Below, in pieces: positions 21,014 through 31,010 of a stretch of 64,000 bases of DNA. The notes beneath the pieces were generated by a model, which saw only the letters and a list, made by a program, of their open reading frames with translations, had not been told where the DNA came from and did not search any database. The DNA is from Marsupella aquatica. Its lineage: Eukaryota; Marchantiophyta. The stretch spans positions 13,144,001 through 13,208,000 of the forward strand of contig OZ316899.1 in the NCBI GenBank assembly GCA_973895155.1, read 5' to 3'. The first letter of the stretch is position 1. Each line of letters begins with the position of its first letter. The position numbers and the translations under genes were made by a program.

Positions 21014-24000
21014 TCAATATCCTACAATAGCCGCGCCCTTTTGGCCCAAGCCCTTCTCCTTCCGCCACGTCCTCCTTCCAACTGAGGGCTGGCCCGCCTT
21101 AATTGTTAGATGACCGGAGGCAATCTCGAACCTTCCGACCTTGCCATTCCTCTGCGTCCGGCTTTGGCTTGATCCCCTTTGCTTCCTTTGCTTCAGCTTC
21201 GGGTTCCAATTTTGCGGCATTGGTATCGGCAGCATCCTCATTGGCAATGGCTTGGATAGCATTGGCCTTCACCTCTTATATCCAAGCCTGCTCCCCAATG
21301 CGCTCGGTATTGATTACCCATGGCTTCATGCTCTTGTAATCCATGGAAGCAGTACCAGTATCAGAACCTGTCACCGTAGCTCCAAGTTGATCCGCATTAC
21401 TTACCTCCACCACAGCTGCCTTCACAGCTACAGTACCGCAAATGTGAGCAGCCATGCTTTTGACCTCTTCTGGCGTGGCTTTAAGGGGCATTCCATTATT
21501 CCCTACCGGCCCCGTGAATGTTTTTTACCAGATCTGCCACCAACTGCATTGCTTTCCCCCCAGTCACTTCTGACAACATCGAGCTTGGCATTGGCATAGC
21601 AGTATTTTTGACTACCATGCTACTGATGGGAAGCCTTCCGGTTGGTGACCCTTGTCCTGCTTTGGCATACTTCTTTAGCTTCTCAGTTTGATTGTCAGCA
21701 CGCCTTTGCAACCCGATCATCTTATCCTTGGCCTCCTCCAACTCGTGAGATGTCTTCTACTTTATCATTAAGCCGCAGTACCTCTTCCTTGGCGGTCTTG
21801 AGCTCCTCATTTAAGATCTGCACAATCTCAAACTCCTTCTTATCTAAAGTTGCTTTCTGCAAATCGTTGATGGCTTCCAACTTTGTGACCTCAGTCGTCC
21901 ATGCCTCCTTTGTCTTAGCTAACTCCTCCTAAAGCTCCTTCCGTATTTGTTGTACTCGGTTGAAATGGTCATTGGCAGTTGTACAAGTTGCCTCCTTATG
22001 CTTTTCACGCATGGCCTCCAGTCGGTCGAGTAGCTTGTCCTGCTTCCGTTGGGACTCTGCCAAGGCTTTATCACTCTGAGTGAGCTGCTTCTTAGCCTTT
22101 GATCTGAGTCTCTCAACTTGCCGATTAAGGCCCTGTACTTCTTCCTTTGTATCGGCTAACTCCACCTGTACCTTGGTCAATTTTTCCTTGATCCGCTGGT
22201 TGTCCAATTGGTAACTTTCCAATTGGTCGTTCGCAACCTCCAACTCTTGTTGTTTAGCCAACAGATCTTGCTAAAACTGTTGATCAACCCTCGTCTTAGC
22301 AGCTTTGGCTTCCATCCTGCGAAGCCAATCAATCACTTCCTCTTTCTTCAGTCGCTCCAATGTCATAGCCTCCTCCAACCTTGTTTGATCAGCCATTTCC
22401 TTTCTAAGAAATGGCCCGGATTCTAACTCATTGCCAAAATTTTCCAAGGCTAAGAGTCCACACATGTCTCCATATTCCTTAGCCCAATCTCTCGCATAAT
22501 TTGACCTCCCAGGTGATACTGGCATCTGCCATCGAGGTCGTCTCTCCCAAGCCTCCACCCCTAGCTGATCAAAGTCAGTGAGAGGTTCGGCCTACTTCTC
22601 ACTAAGCCGTTTATTTCCTCCGGCCAATCTCCTCTTGGTAGTTGTCGTTCGTGCATTTCATTCCTGGCCTCCTACTCCTTCAGTTTCTCCTAAAGTCCTG
22701 CCTTGGCTTCCTTCATTCTATCAAACTCCCTTGGTGTCACATCCGATGGAGGAGACTCTGGGATTTTCTGGTCTTCCGGCCTGCCATAATAGATCGATGG
22801 AAGTCTTCTACAAAATCTTCCCAACGTCCTAACACCTGGTACCAGCCTCTCCCCATGATTGACATATTCTTCATTGTAGTCCTCTACATTAACCTGACTA
22901 TTGTGTATGCTTGCTGCCTCTGTAAATCCCCCAATCTCCTCCTCCAAGTATTGCATGGCTGCCGATGGCTGACTGTCCTCCACAGGTTCTTCTACTTGAA
23001 CCCGACCAAAAGCTCTAAGTACCGGCCTCTCTTGGCTTCGGCCTTGGCTTCCATCTTCTGACTCTGAATCTATCTGCTCGTCACGCTTCTTTGTTTCTTC
23101 GGCAGTCATCTTTCTCTCGACCAGGTAAATGCCTACGTATGGGTTATTCCGAGTTGGCCATCGCAATGGATTCCTCACCACATCCAGTGTTACCACCTCT
23201 GGCTCCATGATAGGGGAATTCTCCCTTCCCAATGTTGACGGCTTTTTCTCTCGCCTCCGTGTGTGCACAGGTTCTTCGTCCTCTTCCTCAATTATTGGTG
23301 TTGCAATCAATAGCCGCTCTTGTAGAGGCAAAACTGGTGCAAAAGATTGGCTCCTGGCATAACAACAAAGTAATTGCAAATGGTACCCTAGTCTGGATAC
23401 CGCTCCCTCCCCAATGCTCTGCTTCTCCTCATTTAATGCCTTCTTCAACTGCATTAACAAATAGCCATTGTAATCACGGCTTGAGTCGATATTCTCGACT
23501 AAAAACACCTGGGCCTTGCCAATTTCTGCTCTCGGCAATGTGCAATGTAGCGTCACTCTCAGAAAATCAATGAACTGCCCCATATGTGGATTAGTACATT
23601 GATTTCTAAGTGCAGGGCCCTAGAAATGATCAAAACTGATTATCCGGTAACGTCTTCCTATGCTCCACCTTGGTCTTGTTTCCTTGTGGTAAAGCAAAGA
23701 CGGCTTTGATTAGCGTTGGTGTTAGTTCTACAACCCTCCCATCCATCAGCATTGTGTTGGAAGAAGCCTCCCAGATCTGACAAAGTCTAACAGATCTTTC
23801 TCTGGTATATCAATTAACCTCCAAACCAGTGTCATTCATATATCTAGAATACTTGTTATCCTGGACAGCACTGAAGATATCATCTTCTTCTCGTGCAAAT
23901 TGCAGTTGCAAATTGGCAGATAACCTGTCTGCCCAACCTGCCATGAACTTATCCTCAACTGCCCTATCCCGGACTGGCGCAACTTCAATCTTGGCTTGTC

Positions 24001-24411
24001 TTTCAGACCTGGTTCGCTTTGCTGGTGTGGCGGATGCCGAACTCCCCTTCCGCTTCATATTTTCTAATCCCGAATACTCTCCAAGGATAGCTTCATTAGT
24101 CCACGCCGTAGTGTGACCCTTAATTTCCACATTGGCTGTCCTGCGTTCTTGATTGCCTCCCGAATGCCAACAACGCAATTCTCCCTAATCAGCAATTTGT
24201 CAAGCTTGGCACTGGTGGGAATCCACAAAAACTTTTCCAAAACCTCCTCAGTGCCTACAAATGCAGTCTTATGAATTCCCCACAATCGCGCAAGCTCTGC
24301 TCGTTCCCTAGCTGCGCGTTCTGGCTCTTTGTCTTTGTAAGTGGGTATGAGCTGACGTGCTTCTTCAAGCAAACAGCCCCAAAAATTTCCTGCCTGATTC
24401 ACCGTGGTCAT
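21014..24411 (-). pseudogene. ORF1', decayed LTR-encoded gene
   Basis: Fragments in several frames match B ORF1 in order: the N-terminus with NQAGNFWGCL (24411-24064), the TPAKRTRS segment (24178-23810), the block FIDFLRVTLHCTLPRAEIGK (23583 down to 22690), then a long coiled coil (22558-21496) and an Ala/Glu-rich tail (21491-21014). The start at 24411 corresponds to an internal Met of B ORF1. Stops and shifts are frequent, so this copy is dead. The 24412-24774 stretch is the untranslated LTR start. Confidence 0.55.
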
Positions 24412-24774
24412 TCCACCGATTGAAATGAACTACGCAATCTTCCTACCCACCACCTTCAATCGATTGATAGTCGCTCCCCCTCACAAGGTCGAGATAGCGT
24501 ACACTAAAATGCGCAATTTGACAGAGTATTGGTTCCCTCCCTTGCGAAGCTGCCACTTAGTGGCTTGCGTAATCTGGCCTGGATTAGGTCAGAACCCTAA
24601 TCCTACTTGTTGTGGTCCGTTGATTTTATGTGGTACCTTCAACTCCCCTAGCCCGTTGTATTTGGCTTTGGAGTTGTTATTGCTACCTTACTTACCATAT
24701 AATATATGCATAATACTATTTGCCGACTATTTTAGGCTTAACTAATACTAAATGATTCCTGGCAAGGCATCACA

Positions 24775-25481
24775 TAGCTCCCCACACTAGTAGAAACTGG
24801 GGTCTATTTAGACCCTATTAAACGACTATCCACCACCGTTTAGGACTTGCAAAAGACTGGGCGGGACTACAGTCCTTTATAAGATTGTGAGTTGTATGTT
24901 TGTTACTAAGATCGACTCAGTCCTTTATAGAACTGCATGACCAGTTGTATAATAAACTTGATTTTCAGTCATTTCTAGTCTTTATATTGGCCGCTTTGGT
25001 GAGTCATTTTAGTCTTTCATGGGTTGCGTGGGTGAGTCGTTGTGAAAGAGTAAAATGGTGATAATCATGTAGTCTTAAAGGTTACTTGATGGGTTCATAA
25101 AATGACTAAATGAGATACTTTGTGGGGTTTGTATTAGTCTTCCATGTCTTCCATGTCTTCCATAAAGTTCTGTGAAACTCTATATGTTCCAAGTTGACAT
25201 GGAATGACAAAAAACAAATTCAGACATCATAGACAAAGGTTGTCTATGAGGTCTTGAGGTTGTCTTGGTGCTCTTCTTCCTGAAGATTCTGTCTTGGGTG
25301 CAAGCTGGGCCAGACTATGACATATTTGGACTTAAGTACTCGACATCACAAATGGAAGTTTGCAAGGATTTCCTTGCTTTCTTCTTTGTGGGGCCACCGA
25401 TTGCTCCAAATGAGATGCCTGCACACTCGGACAATTTTCATCTATGTATGATGAAGTACTAATTACATCTGGAATTCTTTT
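24775..25481. other. Polypurine-like remnant and unassigned sequence
   Basis: The first ~15 bases are the mirror of a polypurine tract (minus strand GTGTGGGGAGCTA). After that I see no gene. Between about 24870 and 25010 there are loose repeats of AGTCCTTTATA and AGTCTTTATA. Confidence 0.4.
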
Positions 25482-25852
25482 AGGTCTTCCTGGCTTTCTC
25501 TTCACCGGGACCTCCTGTTACACCATAGGAGATGTCTGCACACTCTGATTACTCTGGCCATCCATTGGTCGAGACTTTTTGGAGGCCTTCCTCATTTTTT
25601 GTTTTTTGGGGGCCTTCCTCGTTTTCTCTTCACTGGGACCTCCTATTGCCCCGTACGAGATGTTTGCACACTCTGATTACTCTTGCCATCCACTGGCCGA
25701 GAGTTTTTTGGAGGTCTTCCTTGTTTTCTCTTCACCGGGACCTCTTTTTGCCCCATAGGAGATGCTTGCACACAGTTGATGGGCAAAATCATACCGTGGG
25801 CAACAGACACGTCAGTTAAAAAGACACAGATCAACTGAAACTTCAGGTACAA
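25482..25852 (-). pseudogene. AT-hook repeat protein, broken
   Basis: The minus strand encodes repeated AT-hook cores. VPVKRKQGRPPK is near 25745-25710, VPVKRKRGRPPK near 25645-25610, a further GRPPK near 25590-25575, and VPVKRKPGRPKR near 25510-25480. The units are part of a roughly 105-130 bp repeat that also encodes a segment like GKSNQSVQTS. In-frame stops separate the units, so it is not an intact gene. AT-hooks bind the minor groove of AT-rich DNA. Whether this was a host gene or a transposon accessory gene cannot be told. Confidence 0.5.
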
Positions 25853-26198
25853 AGCCTACACAAAAAAATTGTTACACAAGCTCTCCCCTGAAATGGAATT
25901 TGACACTGCGAGATCCTTCAGTTAAGCACTTTCACACAGGTGACAATACCACAAATTATGGAGTCGGAAGAAGAAGCAGAATTGTGAATAGACATACCAA
26001 ATATCTGCGGAGCTCCTACAACGGAGCTTTCTGCTCCACTGACGATCCATGGAATGCTCACCTTTCCTCATCCTCTTCAAAACGGGACGGAAGAACTCCA
26101 CGCAAGAGGGATATGATCCAACAGAACAAAACCATCAACAATCCGAGTCAACCGTTTCAAAAATAGTAAACAGTTCATCAATCATTCTTACCCTCCTC
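25853..26198. other. Unassigned stretch
   Basis: Both strands have only short open stretches. A minus-strand segment with a possible donor near 26062 could be an upstream exon of the AT-hook gene, but I cannot support it. Confidence 0.25.
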
Positions 26199-26559
26199 GG
26201 AGGGGTATGGCACCCGTGATAGAAAACAGGAAATAGGTTTCCTGGTACTAGCAAAAATTTTCCAATTATCAGCAAAAAGTTACTGTTACGAGGAAAATGA
26301 CAATCAAAAAATATTTTCTAAAAAGTCACATTTTCCAAAAAAAATTAAATAAATACATTTTTTGGCTAGCTTTGGGCGCTAGCAAAAAAAAGTTTTCGGC
26401 CAAAAAAAATTTAAAAATTTCCCCAAAAACATTTTCCCAAAAAAAAATTCAAAAAAATTCAAAAAAAATTACTAGTCATTTTCCCGTTAACAGTTTATGT
26501 TTCTTGTTACCAGTTTCTGTTTGCTGTTACTGTTTGCTGTCGTTTGTAAATACCTCTCC
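26199..26559. mobile_element. Second small derivative of the TE1 family
   Basis: The left end reads GGAGGGGTATGGCACCCG then GAAAACAGGAAATAGG. The right end, inverted, reads GGAGAGGTATTTACAAACGA then CAGCAAACAGTAACAGC. The middle is A-rich with one palindrome, TAGCTTTGGGCGCTA, at 26367-26381. I did not find a matching target duplication, so the exact limits are uncertain. Confidence 0.5.
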
Positions 26560-26582
26560 CCAAAGTCCCCACTCTTCTCTCC

Positions 26583-26602
26583 CTCGTCTCGTCTCGTCTC
26601 GT
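26583..26602. repeat. CTCGT microsatellite
   Basis: Four tandem CTCGT units. The flanking 26603-27000 shows no supported gene. Confidence 0.7.
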
Positions 26603-27000
26603 TATTGTTTGCTGCACCACTGTCTCCAAGAGAGTCGGGAAGAAGTAGAAGCGAGGAGACAACGAGATACAAAGAAAACCAAGCACGAGCAACAAGACTG
26701 AGGCACACAGAGCACGAATGCCACAGACCAAAACTTTAGTTGCAGCACAATAATAGGACAAAGAAGGATGTGCATGTATGTACCTCATAAAAACGCCAAG
26801 AAGCAAGCAGGTGTGATCACATGCTCTTCATGTGGTTGTCCCCTAAGGGTGTCTAGCACTACCGTAGTGTACCATGAGAGCTAGACGTGAATACCAAGGC
26901 CATGGTCTCAATCATACGCTACATCAGCTTCGCTGCCTTGTCCGGACGTTGTTTAAGTCGGAGGTGCTGATATTGATTATCTTCTTTTTCATATCACATT

Positions 27001-27261
27001 TCACCAGATCCTTAATCCATTCAAACCAAACAACAGACATTGAGATAGTCCCAATCCAAATCTAGCTACCTGTCCTATCAAGTACCTTTGGATGCGAGAT
27101 GGATACTTCAACTCTTTTGCAAACGGTGCTTGCACATTGTCTTTGGCATTGAATGCTACGACGGTCTTGATGCTAGTCACTGCCTCTCCAACAACTTTAG
27201 TAGCACGTGTATATGCCTTGCTGCGGCCTCTAGAAAACCCCTTAAGAAATTTTCAGGCCTC
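27001..27261 (-). pseudogene. ABCB-type (MDR/P-glycoprotein-like) transporter fragment
   Basis: On the minus strand a single frame of about 86 residues reads KFLKGFSRG, then ATKVVGEAVTSIKTVVAFNA, then GLGLSQCLLFGLNGLRIW. This matches the second transmembrane domain of plant ABCB transporters, where the pattern is FxKGFS, A..VA.EAV.NIRTVAAF and a following membrane helix. The frame is closed by TGA both upstream (at about 27262) and at 27001-27003. ABCB proteins are ATP-driven exporters of auxin and other compounds in the plasma membrane. Only an exon-sized piece is present and no nucleotide-binding domain was seen nearby, so this is a gene remnant or captured exon. Confidence 0.6.
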
Positions 27262-27365
27262 CAACCTTCTAACTCTTACGCGATAGTTCAGTCCACAAGC
27301 TGAAACTGTTGTGATGAATTTGTGATAAGAAAAGATTACATTTGTGGAGAGGGGAAGAGAAGGAC

Positions 27366-27517
27366 CTAATACTCTTCCTTCAAGCACTTGGTCCACTCGG
27401 CCACATCTAGTGGTCTAGCCTGAGTGGTGAGCATCGGAATTCCATTGTTACTTTCTCCAAAGACCCAATCATGTTCCCTTATCAAATTCAAAGTTGTTTG
27501 AGCTCCAACACCTATGG
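27366..27517 (-). other. Exon-like open frame, unknown
   Basis: On the minus strand a good acceptor-like sequence (TTTTTCTTGCCATAG) is followed by a frame of about 50 residues ending EWTKCLKEEY and a TAG stop. No family is recognised. It could be the last exon of a lost host gene. The surrounding 27262-27897 has no other supported feature. Confidence 0.2.
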
Positions 27518-27897
27518 CAAGAAAAATCAAGATGCACAGGTGCCGGCACTACCGCTCTCCAATGGATGCTCATTGAATCCACCGTAGCGACAAACACCAA
27601 CCCATCAGCGCTGGCGAGCGGCAAACCTCCCAACCGGACGTCGATGTCGTGTCCCCAACAAACCGATGGCCGTCTTGCTGCACGGTATATCATCGTTGTA
27701 TGCCGAGTGGGGCAGCACTACTGGTACATAGTCTTCCCCCACCCCGCAGCGTCGACCCGGTCTTCAACCCTGCCCGCATGCCCAACTGATGATTGAGTAC
27801 TCCCATTGCCTGCCCGCCTTGCTGCTCGTCATGGCCGTCTCACATACAGAAGATCTCCAGTCATCCCCATCCAAAACATTGGTGTCTTTCAATGTGA

Positions 27898-27975
27898 GAA
27901 TGACCGTGTGGTAGAGTGGTCAGACTGTTAGAGAACACTTTAACCTCTAAAGACATGAATTCGTTCCCCGTAAGA
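27898..27975 (+). other. Degenerate tRNA-like sequence, possible SINE head
   Basis: TGGTAGAGTGGTCAGA fits the internal A box of Ser/Leu-type tRNAs, and GAATTCGTTCCCC about 50 bp later resembles a B box. The stems do not pair well, so a functional tRNA is unlikely. Confidence 0.25.
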
Positions 27976-28895
27976 GTGAATGAAAAGCGAATTGGTACTA
28001 AAAAGAGCAAATAAGATGTTGATTTGGCATAACCTCACCAAGGAGTTCTCTCTCCTGAGGATTGATAGTAATCAATGCACAAAAAACTAATAATTAAAGA
28101 AAGGCATGGAAAGGACTAGTAAGAATGTCTTATCAATTGACTCATGAGAAGAGATGATGGAAAATGACGATCCCCAGCAAATCAACAGGATTCTGGATTT
28201 TTAAGATTCAGAATGCAACAGAGCTCATAACATGGTCGAATTAGAATAGACATCAAACATTAACAGAAATTGACATGGAGATCTAGCTATCAAACCAAGA
28301 ATTCTTTTTGGTCAACAAATGGTGACGGTACTAGAATGCTTGAATTGGTATCTTCTCACACAAAGATTTCTAGATTGTCAAATTGATAACTTCTCAATCA
28401 AATTTAGATAATTACTCATGGGAAAGGAAACATTCCATTTCGACTACTGGAACAGCAGGAGTTCAATGCTACCTAGAATCCATATGAGTAATTTAAATCA
28501 AAATGCAACTTCAAAGTATGATGGCAAAATTTCTAAGTATTAACTTCTCAATAGGAGAAGGAGTCTGCAGTTTTACTCACAACAGGTCAAGGCTCAACAG
28601 GAGCACCCGAGGAGGAGCTTCTATGCTTCCAACAGAAACTGAGAACTAAGGAAAAATGAATCTGTGTTCCTCCTAAGATACACAAAGGAAGGATCCCAAA
28701 AGTCACAAAGTGTCATTTCCGGTTTTCGTGGAAGAAAAAGTAACTGTCAATAAAAATCCAGAAATGAGAACAAAGGAAAATCCGGAAAAGGATGTAAGGC
28801 AAAATCCGGATTTTGATTTCCGGTTCTACTACTAAATCCGGATTTAGATCCTAGTCGGATCCGGAAATGCTAACTAACTAACTAAAACAACTAAT
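27976..28895. other. Unassigned stretch with repeated TCCGGA words
   Basis: No gene was seen. Between 28715 and 28875 the word TCCGGA or a close variant recurs, including the palindrome AAATCCGGATTT twice. This is the 3' flank of gene D. Confidence 0.3.
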
Positions 28896-29577
28896 CTACT
28901 GAGCATCATCATCTACATCTACTCTAACTGACTCATGTGTAAGATCAACTGGGCTAGCAGGTTTTAGAGGAGGAGATGTAACTAAACTCGCAATAGCCTC
29001 CAAGTCCTTCAAATCAAAATGTGTTCCACGTGTTGGACTGATAGTCGAAGGTGACACTGACGGAAAACGGAACTCAACCTTCTCAAATCCGGGTGGGGTG
29101 CCTCCTGCTTCATTTTCATCTTGCAACACCGGAGACATTTCGGATTCCAGAATCCGGATTCGGGGAGGAGTCAACATGGACTTTGCATCCAAAATCACTT
29201 TCTCCATCTGCTCAAACATTCCAGAAATCTTCTTGGCAAAGTGGTTATTGCACTCAATAACCTTAACAAGGGTGCTTGGGTTGGCTGTCGCTAAATACTT
29301 ATCTATCAGGTTAGCTTCCAACAAGCTCAGGACTGGTACATGAAGTGCTTCCTGAACACTGGTAACTGCAACATTCAGTAATTTCCGGATCTTCAGGTGT
29401 TCCTCCAACTTCTTCTGTGCAACATCCAACTGGTCCACCAAAGAGTCAATCTTCTGTCTGTCCTTGAAGGCCTGATCCTCCAAGTCCCAGATCCGCTTCT
29501 TAGCCTAACTCTTGATCACCATGTCCAGAGTGGAAACAATGACAACCGGGCTGCAGTTGAGCATCTTAGCAACCGTC
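28896..29577 (-). pseudogene. D, unknown gene split by element B (3' part)
   Basis: The frame on the minus strand contains a coiled-coil-like N-terminal half (DRQKIDSLVDQLDVAQKKL) and an acidic, Pro-rich C-terminal half. It ends at TAG (28896-28898). An in-frame TAG at 29505-29507 interrupts it. The exon continues across element B to 54403-54418, where a good acceptor (TTTTTACCTTTCCACAAG) precedes the coding bases. The family is not recognised. The mix of coiled coil and low-complexity tail resembles the LTR-encoded proteins of this window, so it may be retroelement-derived. Confidence 0.45.
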
Positions 29578-29582
29578 TGTGA

Positions 29583-30900
29583 CATGGGTAACGTGTCACT
29601 TAACCAAACGCAGGTCGAGATTAGGTCTTATACGGTCATTAGGACCGTAGCCGTAGCGTAGAATAGCACAAATAGTCGTCTTTGCCATTATGAATAGATT
29701 AGGAGTAGGTTAGTTGATCGGATGATTATGAATTAAAGCAGAGGGTTATTACGCTCGACCGCGGTACGGTGGCGGCGGCGGAGTAAAATCCGTTAGAAGA
29801 ATCACGCTTGGACCGAGACGCCGACTTCTGCTCATCATCAACGACCGGAACGACCTTGCCCACTCACGCTCAAAGCTCACCCTGGCACCTCCATAAGAGC
29901 GGAGTCGATGGCGCTGCGGGCCATTTGCTCATTTCTACCTTTCGGAATTCGCGGACGCTGCCATTCTCTTGCCTTCTTGCTTGAATCAAGCTGACCTTTA
30001 CGAGGAGATCATAGAGGGATAAGAGCGGGTTGTGGCAAGATTTAGTCAGGGCAAGGAAGGCCTCCACCAGTAAGCGGACCAAACAGCGGGAACGCGGACT
30101 TGATGAACGAGACTACAAAGGTTAGTATGACCCTTACAGCCTTGGGATTCTGGAACTTGTTTGGCGAGGTAGGTGCTAAGTTCTCCGAGACTTACTGGTA
30201 CTCTTGTCCCGAGAAAGCCGCTTACAAAAGAAGATACGCAAAGTTGGTGGCCAAGGTAGCGCAGGTTAACTGCAAGAAGACAGCTATCACCAGGGATTCC
30301 AGCTACAACAAGCTGTAGGACTACATCATCGAGCTATATCTTAGCGAGGAAAGGCTTAGATTGGTAGCAGAGGCGAGTCCCCGCGAAGTTCTTTAGATTG
30401 AAGGGCAGCCAACAGCTTACTCAAGCGGAGTTTGACAAGATCTTGGAGTACCTAGACCAGCAGATTGCAGCCAAAAAGCGCCAAGAAGACATCAGCAGAC
30501 AACGGGAAGCGACGCGTAATCTTACGTTCCTCGAGGAAAGCTCCAACGCCTTCAATGAGGATATGGCTACACCGACACCACCAGCCCCTCAGCCGATGAC
30601 CACCGGCGTACCTCCGAACCAGTCCCAAGTCCGTCCCGTGAACAACACCAAGTGTTCTTTGGGTTCCGAGCGAGTTAGTCCGCATCTTGGGCAGCGTTCT
30701 CGTAAGCGGGCAAGGACGATACCGGCCCCCAAATCGACAATGCCAACCAACGCCGCTCCTGCACCTGCCCCGACTAACCCCCCGGCCAACCAGGCCCGAC
30801 GACCCCCGGATAATCCCAAGTCTAACTTATTACAGGTAATCCGCGTTCCCGAGGTAGTCTTGATTGCAATCAAGAAACTTGACCACGCGGACTACTGTGA
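29583..30900 (+). other. Extra 1.3-kb segment at the very start of the B LTR
   Basis: The word TGTGA occurs at 29578-29582 and again at 30896-30900. LTR-A starts directly with TGTGATGCC, which in B is found only at 30896. The B LTR thus looks like an LTR-A-type LTR with 1318 bp added after its first five bases. No terminal inverted repeat is evident in the added piece. Confidence 0.5.
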
Positions 30901-30907
30901 TGCCTAG
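30111..30907 (+). pseudogene. ORF0, LTR-encoded reading frame, broken
   Basis: The frame includes YAKLVAKVAQVNC, then GSQQLTQAEFDKILEYLDQQ, a Pro-rich middle and VVLIAIKKLDHADY near the end. In this 5' copy a TAG at about 30316 and a shift near 30375 break it. The 3' LTR copy reads through these places (44213-44530, then on past element G at 51947), so the ancestral frame was longer. No known domain was recognised. It lies wholly within the extra 1.3-kb segment. Confidence 0.4.
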
Positions 30908-31010
30908 ACAGGAATCACTCGGCCGGTTAAGTGGGTAAAGCAGGAAGGCACCCTAGGAACACCTTAGTATAGTGACAAAACAAGGAAAATATAAACAATT
31001 AGGGGCAACC

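Larger units (their letters stand above)
17015..24774 (-). mobile_element. LTR-A, 7.8-kb LTR of a Ty3-type element containing two decayed genes
   Basis: On the minus strand it starts TGTGATGCCTTGCCAGGAAT at 24774 and ends CGTTTGCACA at 17015, so it has TG..CA ends. The start resembles 30896 in element B (TGTGATGCCTAGACAGGAAT). The sequence just outside 24774 reads, on the minus strand, GTGTGGGGAGCTA, like the polypurine tract before the B 3' LTR. The block contains ORF1' and ORF2' in the same order as the B LTR. Its tail (17360-17560) matches the B LTR tail at about 36950-37140. The flanks AGGGA and TAGCT do not match, so it is not a clean solo LTR. Confidence 0.65.

Noticed and set aside
17015-24774. 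LTR-A as a clean solo LTR
   Set aside because: The 5-bp flanks AGGGA and TAGCT differ, and a polypurine-like tract remains on one side only.
26199-26559. A target duplication for the second small derivative
   Set aside because: No matching 8-9 bp repeat was found next to the end-like sequences, so its limits stay approximate.
27898-27975. A functional tRNA gene
   Set aside because: A and B boxes are only partly matched and acceptor and T stems do not pair.
30972-31010. Upstream start for ORF1 at 30972
   Set aside because: That codon is GTG. The first ATG in frame, with good context, is at 31011.
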